Shown piece after piece: positions 1 to 8,758 of a stretch of DNA of 32,775 nt (its first letter is position 1; each line of letters starts with the position of its first letter). Location: positions 1-32,775 of the forward strand of contig NZ_JMTZ01000047.1 of NCBI RefSeq assembly GCF_000731095.1, given 5' to 3'. The stretch is from Lysobacter antibioticus (GTDB lineage Bacteria > Pseudomonadota > Gammaproteobacteria > Xanthomonadales > Xanthomonadaceae). The notes beneath the pieces were generated by a model. It ran no database searches and was not told where the DNA came from. It was given only the letters and a program-made list of their open reading frames with translations. The translations under genes were made by a program, and so were the position numbers.

Positions 1-59
1 CCTGTGCGCCGCCCTCCGGGTCTCCACTTGACCGGTAAAGCGGCAAAGCAGATCAAGAC

Positions 60-117
<58 letters not shown>

Positions 118-129
118 CGTTTGTCGCGA

Positions 130-477
130 TTACTCGTCGTGCCGGATGCGCGAGTCCTCGGGCGCCTGCGCGCGATCATACAGGCCGTAATCGCGCACAA
201 CCTCCGCCACGCGCAGCCGATAGCCGGCGAAGATCGAGTCCCGGCCCGCCTTTTGGATCTGCCTGTGCATTTCGAGATTGCGCCAATGCCTCACCGCATC
301 CTCGTCGTGCCAGTACGACAGCGACAACAGCTTGCCGGGTTGGCTCAAACTCTCGAAACGCTCGATCGAAACGAAACCATCGATCTGGGCGAGAAAGGGC
401 CGCAAGCGTTCGGCCGCGTCGAGGTAATCCGGGCGGGCCTGCGGATGCGGCTGCGCTTCGAAGATCACCGCGATCAT
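130..477 (-). CDS. Antibiotic biosynthesis monooxygenase (ABM)-type small protein
   Basis: A 115-residue protein starting [10 protein letters not shown]. The pattern of an initial beta strand (AVIFEA), an amphipathic helix with a [13 protein letters not shown] core, then a [10 protein letters not shown] strand and a [17 protein letters not shown] segment is typical of the ABM dimeric ferredoxin-like fold (HmoA/YqjZ-like proteins). Members range from quinol monooxygenases to heme-degrading enzymes, and no residue seen here decides the substrate. The ATG (475-477) overlaps the stop of the upstream NIPSNAP-like gene as ATGA, so the two are translationally coupled. The longer open frame upstream to 1002 is a shadow of the neighbour. 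The family call is fairly sure; the function is unknown. Confidence 0.82.
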   Translation of the reverse strand: MIAVIFEAQPHPQARPDYLDAAERLRPFLAQIDGFVSIERFESLSQPGKLLSLSYWHDEDAVRHWRNLEMHRQIQKAGRDSIFAGYRLRVAEVVRDYGLYDRAQAPEDSRIRHDE

Positions 478-818
478 GCCGGCACGCCCATGGTTGCAGG
501 CATACGGAACGCGCCATCGACGATTTCGGTCCAACTGCGTTCCTCGCGCAGGATGAAGCGGTGCTCGCGGGCGAAGGCGAAGTTGTCGCGGCCTTCGGCA
601 TCGGTCTTGAGGCGGGCGCGGTAGGTCTCGTAGTCGGCCAGGCTGTCGAAGGCGATCAGTCCCCAGGCGATGTCGTTGCTGCCTTCGTGCGGCAGGAAGT
701 AGCCGACCAGGTCGCCGCCGCAACGCGGGATGATGCGGCCCCAGGCTTCGGCGTAGCGGCGGAAGGCGTCGAGCTGGAAGGGGTCGATCCGGTAACGGAT
801 CATGCAGGCGATGCGCAT
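474..818 (-). CDS. NIPSNAP family protein
   Basis: A 114-residue protein, [20 protein letters not shown], with the NIPSNAP hallmarks: a short strand, a helix with an [24 protein letters not shown]-like segment, a W/F-rich strand ([17 protein letters not shown]) and a C-terminal FILREERSW strand. NIPSNAP proteins share the ABM ferredoxin-like fold and often pair with ABM proteins in bacteria. The ATG at 816-818 is preceded by GGAG with about 8 bases of spacing. It is the first gene of a two-gene unit whose second gene overlaps by 4 bases. It faces an ArsR-type regulator across a short gap with a palindrome, which suggests that regulator controls it. The biochemical role is unknown. Confidence 0.85.
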   Translation of the reverse strand: MRIACMIRYRIDPFQLDAFRRYAEAWGRIIPRCGGDLVGYFLPHEGSNDIAWGLIAFDSLADYETYRARLKTDAEGRDNFAFAREHRFILREERSWTEIVDGAFRMPATMGVPA

Positions 819-869
819 CGTTGGGCTCCGGGAGAGGTGGCCGGCACCATAGCGATTGCCGCCGGGGCG

Positions 870-893
870 ATGCTTCGCTCAGTATCGAAGTAT
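870..893. promoter_or_regulatory. Inverted repeat, candidate ArsR-type operator
   Basis: ATGCTTCG (870-877) and CGAAGTAT (886-893) form an inverted repeat matching at 7 of 8 positions with an 8-base spacer. It lies in the gap between the divergent NIPSNAP-like gene and the ArsR-type regulator. ArsR/SmtB proteins bind such dyads across their promoters. That this regulator binds here is an inference from position and symmetry. Confidence 0.5.
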
Positions 894-922
894 TCCCGCC
901 GGGCGTGATGCAGGATCGCCGC

Positions 923-1612
923 ATGGACATTTCCGCCAACCTCAACCGGGTCGCCGCGCTGATCGGCGACCGCGCCCGCGTCGACATCCTGACCGCGCTC
1001 ATGGCCGGTCGCGCCCTTACCGCGACCGAACTGGCCGAGGCCGCCGGCGTGGCCCGCCCGACCGCCAGCGCGCATTTGTCGGCGCTGACCGAAGCGCGCC
1101 TGCTCAGCGTCGAGAAGCAGGGCCGCCATCGTTACTTCCGTATCGCCGACGACGATGTGGTGCGGTTGCTCGAAGATCTGATGCGGGTGGCGTACCGCAT
1201 CTCGGATGCGCCGGTCAGCGTCGGGCCGAGCGACCTGGCGCTGCGCAAGGCGCGGGTCTGCTACGACCACCTCGCCGGCGAGTGGGGCGTGCGCGTGCAC
1301 GACAGCTTCGTGCGCCGCGGTTTTCTGCATCTGGGCGACGACGACCTGCAGCTCACCGAGCGCGGCCGCGGTTTCGTCGCCGAAGCCGGGATCGCGCTGG
1401 AGGCCTTGCCGCGCACCCGTCGGCCGCTGTGCCGAGCCTGCCTGGACTGGAGCGAACGCCGCCATCATCTGGCCGGCGTGCTTGGCGCGGTCTTGCTGGA
1501 TCGTTTCATCGCCCAGGGCTGGCTGCGCCGCATCCAATACTCGCGCGCCTTGAACGTGACCGCGCGAGGGCAACGCGGTCTGGCTGCATTCGTGGAAGAG
1601 CCTGCGCCCTAG
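923..1612 (+). CDS. ArsR-family winged-helix transcriptional regulator
   Basis: A 229-residue protein from ATG 923, which has AGGA seven bases upstream; an in-frame ATG at 908 is the alternative. Residues of about 1-95 form a classic ArsR winged helix: LNRVAALIGDRARVDILTAL, then the recognition region ELAEAAGVARPTASAHLSAL, then a wing around VEKQGRHRYFRIAD. The protein is longer than minimal ArsR proteins. It carries a C-terminal part with a CRACLDWSERRHHLAG segment, seen in a subgroup of long ArsR-like regulators, whose cysteines might sense a metal or an oxidant. It is divergent from the NIPSNAP/ABM pair with a dyad in between, so autoregulation and control of that pair are likely. It ends 28 bases from the convergent ydcF-like gene. 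The inducer is unknown. Confidence 0.9.
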   Translation: MDISANLNRVAALIGDRARVDILTALMAGRALTATELAEAAGVARPTASAHLSALTEARLLSVEKQGRHRYFRIADDDVVRLLEDLMRVAYRISDAPVSVGPSDLALRKARVCYDHLAGEWGVRVHDSFVRRGFLHLGDDDLQLTERGRGFVAEAGIALEALPRTRRPLCRACLDWSERRHHLAGVLGAVLLDRFIAQGWLRRIQYSRALNVTARGQRGLAAFVEEPAP

Positions 1613-1640
1613 CGCGCAACCCGGCTCAACCCAGCCCGGC

Positions 1641-2423
1641 TCAGCCGCCGACGCCGAGCTTGGCCGCGAGCAGGCCGGCGTACTCTTTGAACGCCTCGCC
1701 GCTGCGGCGCAGGGCACGGCGGGTCGGCCACCACGGCGACGCCGCGCCGTGCTTCGGCACCGGCTCGAAATCTTTCTCCGCCGAAGCCAGCGGCAGCACC
1801 TGCAGGCCTTGTCGCTCGAACAGCGCCCGCGCGCGGCTCATGTGCAGGGACGAGGTCACCAGAGCGACCCTGCGCCATCCGTGCGTGCGCGCCCACTGCG
1901 CGCTGTTGCGGGCGTTGTCGCCGGTGCTGCGGCTGCGCTCGTCCAGCACCAGGGCGCGCTCGGGTACGCCGAGCGCGTGCATCGCCGCGGCCATCTCGCG
2001 CGCTTCGCTGACGCCGTGGGTGCGTGGGGTCGGGCCGCCGCTGAGCAAGACCCATGGCGCGCGGCCGTCGTGCCAGGCGCGCGCCCCCAGGGCGACGCGG
2101 TTGCCGGCGAGGCGCGGATCGTTGGGATCGCCCTGTTCGAACCAGGCGACGCTGCCGATACCGCCGCCGAGCACGACGATCGCATCGACCATCGGCAGGC
2201 CCTGTGCGGATTGCGGCGGATAGCGCAGCGCCAGGCTATTGCGCAGCGCGTTGGAGGCCGCCGGCAGCGACCACAGCAAGGACCAAGCCAGACTGATGCC
2301 GATCAAGGCCAGCGCGCCACGGCGCCGGCGCAAGGCGAAGGCCAGCAACGCCAGCACCAGCAGGCAGCACGACAAGTGCAGCGGTTCCAGCGGCCACGCC
2401 AACCATCGGCCGATGCCGGTCAT
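1641..2423 (-). CDS. YdcF/ElyC/SanA-family (DUF218) envelope protein
   Basis: A 260-residue protein. Two N-terminal membrane segments (about residues 12-30 and 36-55) are followed by the DUF218 domain: VDAIVVLGGGIGS, then LAGNRVALGARAW, then VLLSGG, DERSRSTGDNARNSA with the conserved acidic/Asn signature, and LVTSSLHMSRARALF. In E. coli ElyC affects peptidoglycan assembly and use of lipid carriers and SanA affects envelope barrier function; the molecular activity of the family is unsettled. It is the last gene of the polysaccharide operon, 10 bases after the GT4 gene, so a role in envelope or lipid-carrier homeostasis during polymer synthesis is plausible but inferred. It converges on the ArsR-type gene with no clear terminator between them. 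Confidence 0.88.
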   Translation of the reverse strand: MTGIGRWLAWPLEPLHLSCCLLVLALLAFALRRRRGALALIGISLAWSLLWSLPAASNALRNSLALRYPPQSAQGLPMVDAIVVLGGGIGSVAWFEQGDPNDPRLAGNRVALGARAWHDGRAPWVLLSGGPTPRTHGVSEAREMAAAMHALGVPERALVLDERSRSTGDNARNSAQWARTHGWRRVALVTSSLHMSRARALFERQGLQVLPLASAEKDFEPVPKHGAASPWWPTRRALRRSGEAFKEYAGLLAAKLGVGG

Positions 2424-2433
2424 GGCCGCAGGC

Positions 2434-3687
2434 TTACTTCGCCACCCGCGCCAGGTCGGCGGTGTCGTCGTCGAGCAGCCGGGCCAGGGCGTCGGTCATC
2501 AACGCGGCCTGGCGGTCGCGCGAATACGAGGGCGCCGCGGCCAGGCTGGAATCGCGCAGGCGGCGCATACGGCCGGGGTCCTCGACCAGGGCCAGGATCG
2601 CCGCGGCCATCGCCTCGGCGTCTTCCGGCGGCACGCACACGCCGCAGTCGGTGGTTTCGACGATGCGGGTGGCTTCGCCGCGCGGCAGCGACATCAGCGC
2701 GGGGATGCCCATGCCCATGCCTTCGAACAGCTTGGACGGGATCACCCCGGAGAACACCGGGTTGTTGCGTAGCGGGATCAGCGAGATGTCGCACAGGCTC
2801 CACAGCTTCGGCATCATCTCCTTCGGCTGGCGCGGGATCATGCGCACGTTGCTCAGCCCGCGCTCGGCGACCAGGCGCTCGACGCGCGCACGCTCGGCGC
2901 CGCTGCCGGCGAAGAAGAAGGCGATGCGCGGATCGTGCTGCAGCCGCTCGGCGGCGTCGACGACCTTCTCCAGGCCATGGGCCATGCCGTGGGTGCCGAG
3001 GTAGCCGACCACGAAGCGGCCGTCCAGGTCGTACTGGCGGCTCAGGTTCTCGTCGCGCGCGGCCGGGGCGTAGCGTTGCAGGTCGACGCCGTTGAGCACG
3101 ACGTGGATCTTGTCGGCGGCGATACCGCGCTGGATGAGTTCTTCGCGGAAGGTGTGGGTGACCGGCACGATCGCGTCGGCGCTGCGGTACAGGAACATCT
3201 CCAGGCGTTCGAGCGCGCGCACCGCGGCGCTGCGCTTCATCGCGCCGACCGCGGTGATCGAGGCCGGCCACAGATCGCGCAGCTCGAACACGAACGGCCG
3301 CCGGCGCAGGCGCGCCAACGCCCAGCCGCCGAGCGCGCAGAAGAACTGCGGCGAGGTCGCCACCACCACGTCGTGGCGCGGCTCGAACAGGCCGGCGACG
3401 ACCGAGGCGGCCATGAAGCTCAGATAGTCGAGGGTGCGCTTGACGAAGCCCTCGTTGGCGGTGATGTAGGTCTTGACCCGGACCACGCGGATGCCGTCGA
3501 CGGTCTCGACGCTGCGCCAGGCATTGCGGTAGCCGTCGAACAGCTTGCCCTCGGGGAAATTCGGCGCGCAGGTGATCACCGTCACCTCGTGCCCCGCGCG
3601 CACCCAGCGCACCGCGTGCTCGTAGGTGCGCGTGGCCGGCGCATTGCCTTCGGGCGGGAAATTGTCCGACAGAAACAGAATGCGCAT
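2434..3687 (-). CDS. GT4-family glycosyltransferase (WbuB-like)
   Basis: A 417-residue GT-B fold enzyme. The N-terminal domain has the family opening MRILFLSDNFPPEGNAPATR, then GHEVTVITCAPNFPEG, and the FELRDLWPASI motif typical of WbuB-like transferases that add aminosugars such as FucNAc to O-antigen or capsule units. The C-terminal nucleotide-sugar domain has FVVGYLGTHGMAHGLEKVVDA, FFFAGSGAERARVE, and the IPSKLFEGMGMGIPAL motif with the acidic residue expected for donor binding. No membrane segment is visible, so it is probably peripheral on the inner face of the cytoplasmic membrane. The start is ATG with no strong ribosome site, 6 bases after the preceding stop, so it is probably translated by coupling. 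Donor and acceptor sugars cannot be read from the sequence. Confidence 0.92.
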   Translation of the reverse strand: MRILFLSDNFPPEGNAPATRTYEHAVRWVRAGHEVTVITCAPNFPEGKLFDGYRNAWRSVETVDGIRVVRVKTYITANEGFVKRTLDYLSFMAASVVAGLFEPRHDVVVATSPQFFCALGGWALARLRRRPFVFELRDLWPASITAVGAMKRSAAVRALERLEMFLYRSADAIVPVTHTFREELIQRGIAADKIHVVLNGVDLQRYAPAARDENLSRQYDLDGRFVVGYLGTHGMAHGLEKVVDAAERLQHDPRIAFFFAGSGAERARVERLVAERGLSNVRMIPRQPKEMMPKLWSLCDISLIPLRNNPVFSGVIPSKLFEGMGMGIPALMSLPRGEATRIVETTDCGVCVPPEDAEAMAAAILALVEDPGRMRRLRDSSLAAAPSYSRDRQAALMTDALARLLDDDTADLARVAK

Positions 3688-3693
3688 GAGAAC

Positions 3694-5346
3694 TCAGCAA
3701 TCCCAATGGAACGTGGTGGTCAGCGCGCCGGCCTCGGGGGGCAGCGCGATTTCGAGGACATCGCAGGCTTCGCTCAGGCCGAAGCCGGCGTGATAGGTGC
3801 TGCGGGCCGCGGCGGTCGTTGCGTTCGCCGGTTCGACCTGCCAGCGCACCGCGCCGGATTCGTCCAGGCGCAGTTGCGGGCCGTCGAGGCGGACGTCGGG
3901 CATCAAGCGGAAGCGGGCGACGGCGCGCTCGAACTCGCCTTCGATGCGGTCTTCGACGCGCAGCGAACCGGCTTGCAATACCCAGCGCCGGCGATGCAGC
4001 GGCCGGCCCTTGAGGCGCCGGTAGCCGTCGTGGGCGGCGCTGAGCCACAGCCCCTCGTCGTTGCGGCCGTGTTCGACCGCAAGCGGATGGGCGCGACGGG
4101 CGACGCGGAAACTGCTCCATACCTCGGAGGAATCGGCATCGTCGATTTCGACCGTGTTATGCGAGGCGGTGCCGCGCTGCCACAGACGCTCGGCGCCGAT
4201 GTCGTAGCGCGAGGTGCCGGCGTTGGCCAACACCCGGCGGCCGCCGAGCGAGAGCTCGAAGCTGAGGGTGTCGGCGTGGGCATGGCCGGGCAGATAGGCC
4301 GGGCCGATTTCGCCGACGTCGGCGATCAGCACCGCGGGTCCGCATTGCAGCCGTACATAGCCCGACACCGGCAGCACCTGCAGCGCATCGTCGCAGGCCG
4401 CCGGCACCGCCACGCCGAGCAAGCGCGCATAGGCCTGCAACTGCGCCAGGGTCGGGGCGATGCCGTGGGCGGCGTCGTTGAAGAAGGCGATGCCGCCGTC
4501 GGGATGCGTCATCACCGCCAGCCAGCCGAGCATGCGGCTCGCACGCTGGCGCCACAGCTCGATGTCGCGTTCGGGGAAGGCGCCCGGGAACAAGGTCGCC
4601 AACTGCACCAGGTCGAGCAAGTCCTCGAGCAGGATCGCGTGGTACATCGGGCTGCGTTCGAAATGCCCGCCGTCGGCGAGGATCTGCTCGTCGATCTCGG
4701 CGCGCAGACCGCGCAGGCCGACGCTGCGCCAGCGTTCGGCTTCGGCGCCGTCGAAGAAGGCGCCGGCGAACAGCAGCGCCTTGTAGTTGGCCCACAGATG
4801 GTTGCCGAGCAAATGCCGTTCCAGGCGACCGCGCAGATAACGCGCCTGCGTCGCCAGGCTGTTGAGCACGCTGCGGCGCAGCGCCGGGTCGGTGACGGTG
4901 TCGCCGGCGCAGCACCATTTGACCCAGTTGACGATGCGCAGCGACAGGCAATACGGCTCCCAGCCGTTGCCGGCGGCCGGCGGATTGGCCGCGATCCACT
5001 GCCGGATCAGGTCGCGATGCCAGGCCAGCCGCGCCGCCGCGTCGTCGGCGTTGAGATCGTCGAAGTAATGCAGGTTGTACAACCACAGCTTCGGCAGGGC
5101 GGAGCTGTTCCAATCGTCGCCGGCGATCTCGTGTTCGTCGTTGAGGAAACGGAAGCGCTGCGCGCTCAGCATCGAGGCCGCGCGTGCGCAACCGCGCCAG
5201 CGATCGCGCACGACCGCCGGCGGCGGCGCCGGCGAATCGTCGATGCGCGGGCGGTGCAGGCGATGCCAGGCGCGGCCGTAGATTTGCACGGCGCGCAGAT
5301 GGCGCACCGTGTGCCACAGGCGCGGCACTCGGGACGACGAGGTCAC
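3694..5346 (-). CDS. Heparinase II/III-family protein
   Basis: A 550-residue protein from a GTG start. An alpha-helical N-terminal domain (PKLWLYNLHYFDDL near residue 90; GNGWEPYCLSLRIVNWVKW; the LLGNHLWANYKALLFAGAFF segment) is followed by a beta-sandwich heparinase II/III domain. That domain contains GHAHADTLSFELSLGG near residue 350 and RGTASHNTVEIDD. These proteins are commonly encoded beside a two-domain MDR/Gfo-Idh-MocA oxidoreductase and a GT4 enzyme in polysaccharide clusters, exactly as here. The family contains uronate lyases. However, no signal peptide is visible: the N-terminus is Arg/Trp-rich without a hydrophobic core. A secreted lyase is therefore doubtful and a cytoplasmic role in polymer synthesis or editing is possible. 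The family call is strong; the reaction is unknown. Confidence 0.88.
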   Translation of the reverse strand: MTSSSRVPRLWHTVRHLRAVQIYGRAWHRLHRPRIDDSPAPPPAVVRDRWRGCARAASMLSAQRFRFLNDEHEIAGDDWNSSALPKLWLYNLHYFDDLNADDAAARLAWHRDLIRQWIAANPPAAGNGWEPYCLSLRIVNWVKWCCAGDTVTDPALRRSVLNSLATQARYLRGRLERHLLGNHLWANYKALLFAGAFFDGAEAERWRSVGLRGLRAEIDEQILADGGHFERSPMYHAILLEDLLDLVQLATLFPGAFPERDIELWRQRASRMLGWLAVMTHPDGGIAFFNDAAHGIAPTLAQLQAYARLLGVAVPAACDDALQVLPVSGYVRLQCGPAVLIADVGEIGPAYLPGHAHADTLSFELSLGGRRVLANAGTSRYDIGAERLWQRGTASHNTVEIDDADSSEVWSSFRVARRAHPLAVEHGRNDEGLWLSAAHDGYRRLKGRPLHRRRWVLQAGSLRVEDRIEGEFERAVARFRLMPDVRLDGPQLRLDESGAVRWQVEPANATTAAARSTYHAGFGLSEACDVLEIALPPEAGALTTTFHWDC

Positions 5347-5389
5347 GACCGTATTCCGCTCGGAGAGGCGACGAGGCGACGCATGGCGT

Positions 5390-7543
5390 TCAGACCGAGG
5401 CGTCCAGTTCGATGGTGACGCGCGCCACCTCGAACACGTCTTCGGCGGGGATCGGCGCTGCGGCCTGGCCCTTGACCGCCTGGATGAAGGCGGCGGCGCA
5501 CTGCGCCTGGCCCTTGTCCTGGCGCCACAGGTTCATCTTCTTGAAGCCCGGCCAGCCGTAGCCGCGCAGGCGGCGGAAGTTATCCAACTGCAGCACGCGG
5601 CCGGCAGTGAACACCTCCAGACGTTCCTTGGGGAAGCTCTTGTCGCCGTTGGCGAGGTAATGCACGGTGCCGAACGAGCCGTCGGCGAAGCTCAGGGTGA
5701 AGCTGACCCGGTCGCTGCGGATGCCGGCGCCGGGGACGTTGCCGACCGCGGTGAGCTGGTGGCCGACGATCGGCGAGTCGGCGAGGAAGCGCAGCAGGTC
5801 GACGAAATGGCAGGCCTCGCCGATCAGGCGGCCGCCGCCGAGCTGGCTGTCCTGGGTCCAGTGGTCGGCCGGGATCGCGCCGGCGTTGACCGTCATCACG
5901 AACGACTTGGGCTCGCGCACGCCGGCCAGCAGCGTGCGCATCTTCTGCACCTGCGGGGCGAAGCGGCGGTTGAAGCCGACCATCAGCACCGGCGGGCGGC
6001 CGTAGATCGAATGCTCGGCGTAGGCCTTTTCGATCGCCTGCAACTCGTCCAGGGTCAGGCACAGCGGTTTTTCGATGAATACGTGCTTGCCGTGGCGCAG
6101 CGCCTTCAGGGTCAGCTCGGCATGGCTGCCGTGCTGGGTCGCGATCACCACCGAGCCCACGCCGTTCTCGCGCAGGGTCGCGTCGGTGTCGGTGCTGGCG
6201 TTGCGGAAACCGAACTTCTTGCCGAAGTGGACGCTGCTGACGCCGCCGCTGGACACCACCGTGTGCAGTTCGGCGCCGGCCTTGGCGAAGGCCGGGATCA
6301 GCACGCGGCCGGCGTAGTTGCCGGCGCCGATGAAGGCGATCGCGTCGCCGCCCTTGTCGGTATCGGAGGTCGCGGCCGGGGTCTTGACCGACAGCGGCAC
6401 GGTGCGGCGCACCAGGGTCTCCGGAATCGCCTTGTCGCGCCCGTAGTCGAGGACGATGCCCAGCGAGGGCTCGTGGCCGCCGAGCAGGGCATAGGCCTGT
6501 TCGGCCTCGGCGATCGAGTAGCGATGGCTGATCAGCGGCGGCGCGTCGATCGCGCGGCTGGCCATCATGTCGAGCACGGCCTCGAAGTTGCGTTGTTCGG
6601 TCCAGCGCACGAAGGCGACCGGATAGTCGTTGCCGCGTTCCTCGTAGGACGGATCGTAGCGGCCCGGGCCGTACGAGCACGACACCTGGAACGACAGTTC
6701 CTTCTCGTAGAAATCCGCGCGTGACAGTTCCAGGCCGGTGACCCCGACCAGGACGATGCGGCCGCGCTTGCGGCACATGTGCGCGGCCTGCGAGACCGGT
6801 TCGTTGCTCTTGGTCGAGGCGGTGATCAGCACCGCGTCGACGCCGCGTCCGCGCGAGAATGCCTGCGCCGCGGCCAGCGGGTCTTCGCCCTTGGACAGGT
6901 CGACCGTCTCGGCGCCGTAGCTGCGCGCGATGGCGAGCTTGGAGCTGTCGAAGTCGATGCCGAGCACGCGGCAGCCGTGGGCGCGCAGCAGTTGCACGGT
7001 GATCAGGCCGATCAGGCCCAGGCCGGTCACCACCACCGCTTCGCCGAGGCTCGGCTGGACCAGGCGGATACCTTGCAGGGCGATCGCGCCGAGCACGGTG
7101 AAGGCCGCGGCTTCGTCGCCGACGCCGTCGGGAATCTTGACGCACAGGTTGGACGGCACCGCCACCACTTCGGCGTGCTTGCCGTTGGAGGCGATGCGGT
7201 CGCCGATTTCGAAACCGGTCACGCCGGCACCGACGCCGATCACCGTGCCGACGTTGCAATAGCCCAGGGCCAGCGGTTGGTCGAGCTTGCTGCGCACCGC
7301 GTCGACAGTGGTGGCCAGGCCGTCGGTGCGGATCTTCTCCAGCACCATGCGCACCTTGTCGGGTTGCTGGCGCGCCTTCTGCAGCATGTTGGCCTTGCCG
7401 AACTCGACCAGCATACGCTCGGTGCCGGCCGACACCAGGGTGACGTGGGTGCGGATCAGCAGATGGCCGCGGCGCAGGGCGGGGGCGGGCACGTCGGCGA
7501 TTTCGGTGCTGCCGTCGCGCAGGTTTTGCAGGACCTGTTGCAT
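5390..7543 (-). CDS. Two-domain oxidoreductase (MDR plus Gfo/Idh/MocA)
   Basis: A 717-residue fusion. The N-terminal part (about 1-375) is a medium-chain dehydrogenase: a GroES-like start, then a Rossmann motif VTGLGLIGLITVQLL near residue 168 followed by GIDFDSSKLAIARSYGAE. The usual catalytic zinc Cys/His site is replaced by a SAGTERML segment, so this is probably not a zinc alcohol dehydrogenase. The C-terminal part (about 400-717) is a Gfo/Idh/MocA enzyme with AFIGAGNYAGRVLIPAF and the EKP motif (VFIEKPLCLTLDEL) near residue 488. Such fusions recur beside heparinase II/III genes in polysaccharide loci, and they probably oxidise or epimerise a nucleotide-sugar or uronate. The substrate is unknown. 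The gene sits 43 bases upstream of the heparinase-family gene, in the same operon. Confidence 0.9.
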   Translation of the reverse strand: MQQVLQNLRDGSTEIADVPAPALRRGHLLIRTHVTLVSAGTERMLVEFGKANMLQKARQQPDKVRMVLEKIRTDGLATTVDAVRSKLDQPLALGYCNVGTVIGVGAGVTGFEIGDRIASNGKHAEVVAVPSNLCVKIPDGVGDEAAAFTVLGAIALQGIRLVQPSLGEAVVVTGLGLIGLITVQLLRAHGCRVLGIDFDSSKLAIARSYGAETVDLSKGEDPLAAAQAFSRGRGVDAVLITASTKSNEPVSQAAHMCRKRGRIVLVGVTGLELSRADFYEKELSFQVSCSYGPGRYDPSYEERGNDYPVAFVRWTEQRNFEAVLDMMASRAIDAPPLISHRYSIAEAEQAYALLGGHEPSLGIVLDYGRDKAIPETLVRRTVPLSVKTPAATSDTDKGGDAIAFIGAGNYAGRVLIPAFAKAGAELHTVVSSGGVSSVHFGKKFGFRNASTDTDATLRENGVGSVVIATQHGSHAELTLKALRHGKHVFIEKPLCLTLDELQAIEKAYAEHSIYGRPPVLMVGFNRRFAPQVQKMRTLLAGVREPKSFVMTVNAGAIPADHWTQDSQLGGGRLIGEACHFVDLLRFLADSPIVGHQLTAVGNVPGAGIRSDRVSFTLSFADGSFGTVHYLANGDKSFPKERLEVFTAGRVLQLDNFRRLRGYGWPGFKKMNLWRQDKGQAQCAAAFIQAVKGQAAAPIPAEDVFEVARVTIELDASV

Positions 7544-7660
7544 GGTGATTCCAGTACGTATCGAGAGGGGGGATGCCGCGCCGGCTGGGGGGAGCCGCGC
7601 GGCCGATCGGTAGGCCGGCTCAGTGACGCAGGCAGATCAGCGGGGTTTCACGCGGAAGAC

Positions 7661-8758
7661 TCATGGCTGCAGGCTCGCGCATTCGGCGATCACCCGCGCC
7701 ATCGCCGTGTCCCAGGCCTCGTAGCGCAGGGTGCGCAGGCCGGCGCGGCGCTGTTCGAGCAGGGCCGGCGCCTCGGCGATGCGCAGCAGCTGTTCGCTGA
7801 GCTGGCGGCTGTCGCCGTAGTCGCACAGGAAACAGGCCTGCGCGTCTTCGAACGGCTGCGAGGTGCTCAGGCCGGGGTTGGTGAAGAACGGAATCTCCAG
7901 CGCGGCGCAATCGAACCACTTGTTCGGCTCGGCCAGGCGGTTGATCTCCAGCGAGGGGTCGTAGAAGGCCAGCACCACGTCGGCGCTCAGCAACAGCGCC
8001 AGCGCGTCCTCGTTGCTGACGATGCCGCGGTAATGCGGCCCGAGCAGTTCGGCCAGGCGCTTGGCGTCGTCGCCGAGCAGGCGTCCGGCGGCGACGAACT
8101 CGATGCGGCCGGCGGTCTGCTCGACCGCTTCGCGCATCATGGTCGCGCCGCGTTCGGGCGAGATCAGGCCGCTGATGAGTACACGCAGGCGGCCGCTCTT
8201 CGGCGGCAGTTCGGCGGCCAGGCTGCGCGCACGCTCGATCACGTCGGTGTGCGGGGTGTTGCGGACGATGCGGATATTGGCGGCGTCGCCGTCGACCGCG
8301 CGCGAGGCGCCCGGCAGCACGTGCAGGGAAGCGCGGCGGCCGACGAAGCCCTCGACCCATTCGATGATCCGCTTGACCGGCTTCGGCCAGGCGTAGCTCT
8401 TGGACAGCTTGTCGCGGTCGAGGAAGACGTATTGGCAGCGGCGCACCGAAGCGACCAGGGCGCAGGGCAGAGCGGCGTCCAGGCGCGAGCAGAAATAAAT
8501 GCCGGCGCGCGGCTGCACGAACACCCGCAAGGTCAGCCAGGCGACCCACAGGGCGTAGCCGAGGGCATTGACCGCGCCGCCGCCCCAGGAGCCGAAGCTC
8601 AGCAGCACCTTCACCCGCGGCAGTTCGGCGGCCTGCTTGTCGCGGCTCCAGATCCAGAACTCGTAGGGGATCGACGCGCTTTCGAGCACCTTCGACAGCT
8701 TGCTCAGATACGGATTCTTCAGGTAGGGGTTGCCCTGGCCGAGAATGATCGCGTTCAT
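7661..8758 (-). CDS. Glycosyltransferase, GT-B-like, specificity unknown
   Basis: A 365-residue protein starting MNAIILGQGNPYLKNPYLSK. The N-terminal half has a VLLSFGSWGGGAVNALGYAL segment and one strongly hydrophobic stretch (about 70-85) that may dock on the membrane. The C-terminal half looks like a GT-B donor domain: LRVLISGLISPERG, IEFVAAGRLLGDDAKRLAELL, then ADVVLAFYDPSLEINRLAEP and the loop NKWFDCAALEIPFFTNPG, which occupies the position of the donor-binding E/K-rich loop. It belongs to the divergent GT1/GT4-like enzymes of polysaccharide loci. Its ATG overlaps the stop of the polymerase gene (ATGA), so the two are coupled. The 117-base gap after it shows no clear element. Confidence 0.8.
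   Translation of the reverse strand: MNAIILGQGNPYLKNPYLSKLSKVLESASIPYEFWIWSRDKQAAELPRVKVLLSFGSWGGGAVNALGYALWVAWLTLRVFVQPRAGIYFCSRLDAALPCALVASVRRCQYVFLDRDKLSKSYAWPKPVKRIIEWVEGFVGRRASLHVLPGASRAVDGDAANIRIVRNTPHTDVIERARSLAAELPPKSGRLRVLISGLISPERGATMMREAVEQTAGRIEFVAAGRLLGDDAKRLAELLGPHYRGIVSNEDALALLLSADVVLAFYDPSLEINRLAEPNKWFDCAALEIPFFTNPGLSTSQPFEDAQACFLCDYGDSRQLSEQLLRIAEAPALLEQRRAGLRTLRYEAWDTAMARVIAECASLQP

Noticed and set aside
2935-5418. An 827-codon open frame on plus
   Set aside because: It is antisense to the heparinase-family and GT4 genes, whose products have clear domains. The translation is a Gln/Arg/Asp/Ala-rich shadow typical of GC-rich DNA.
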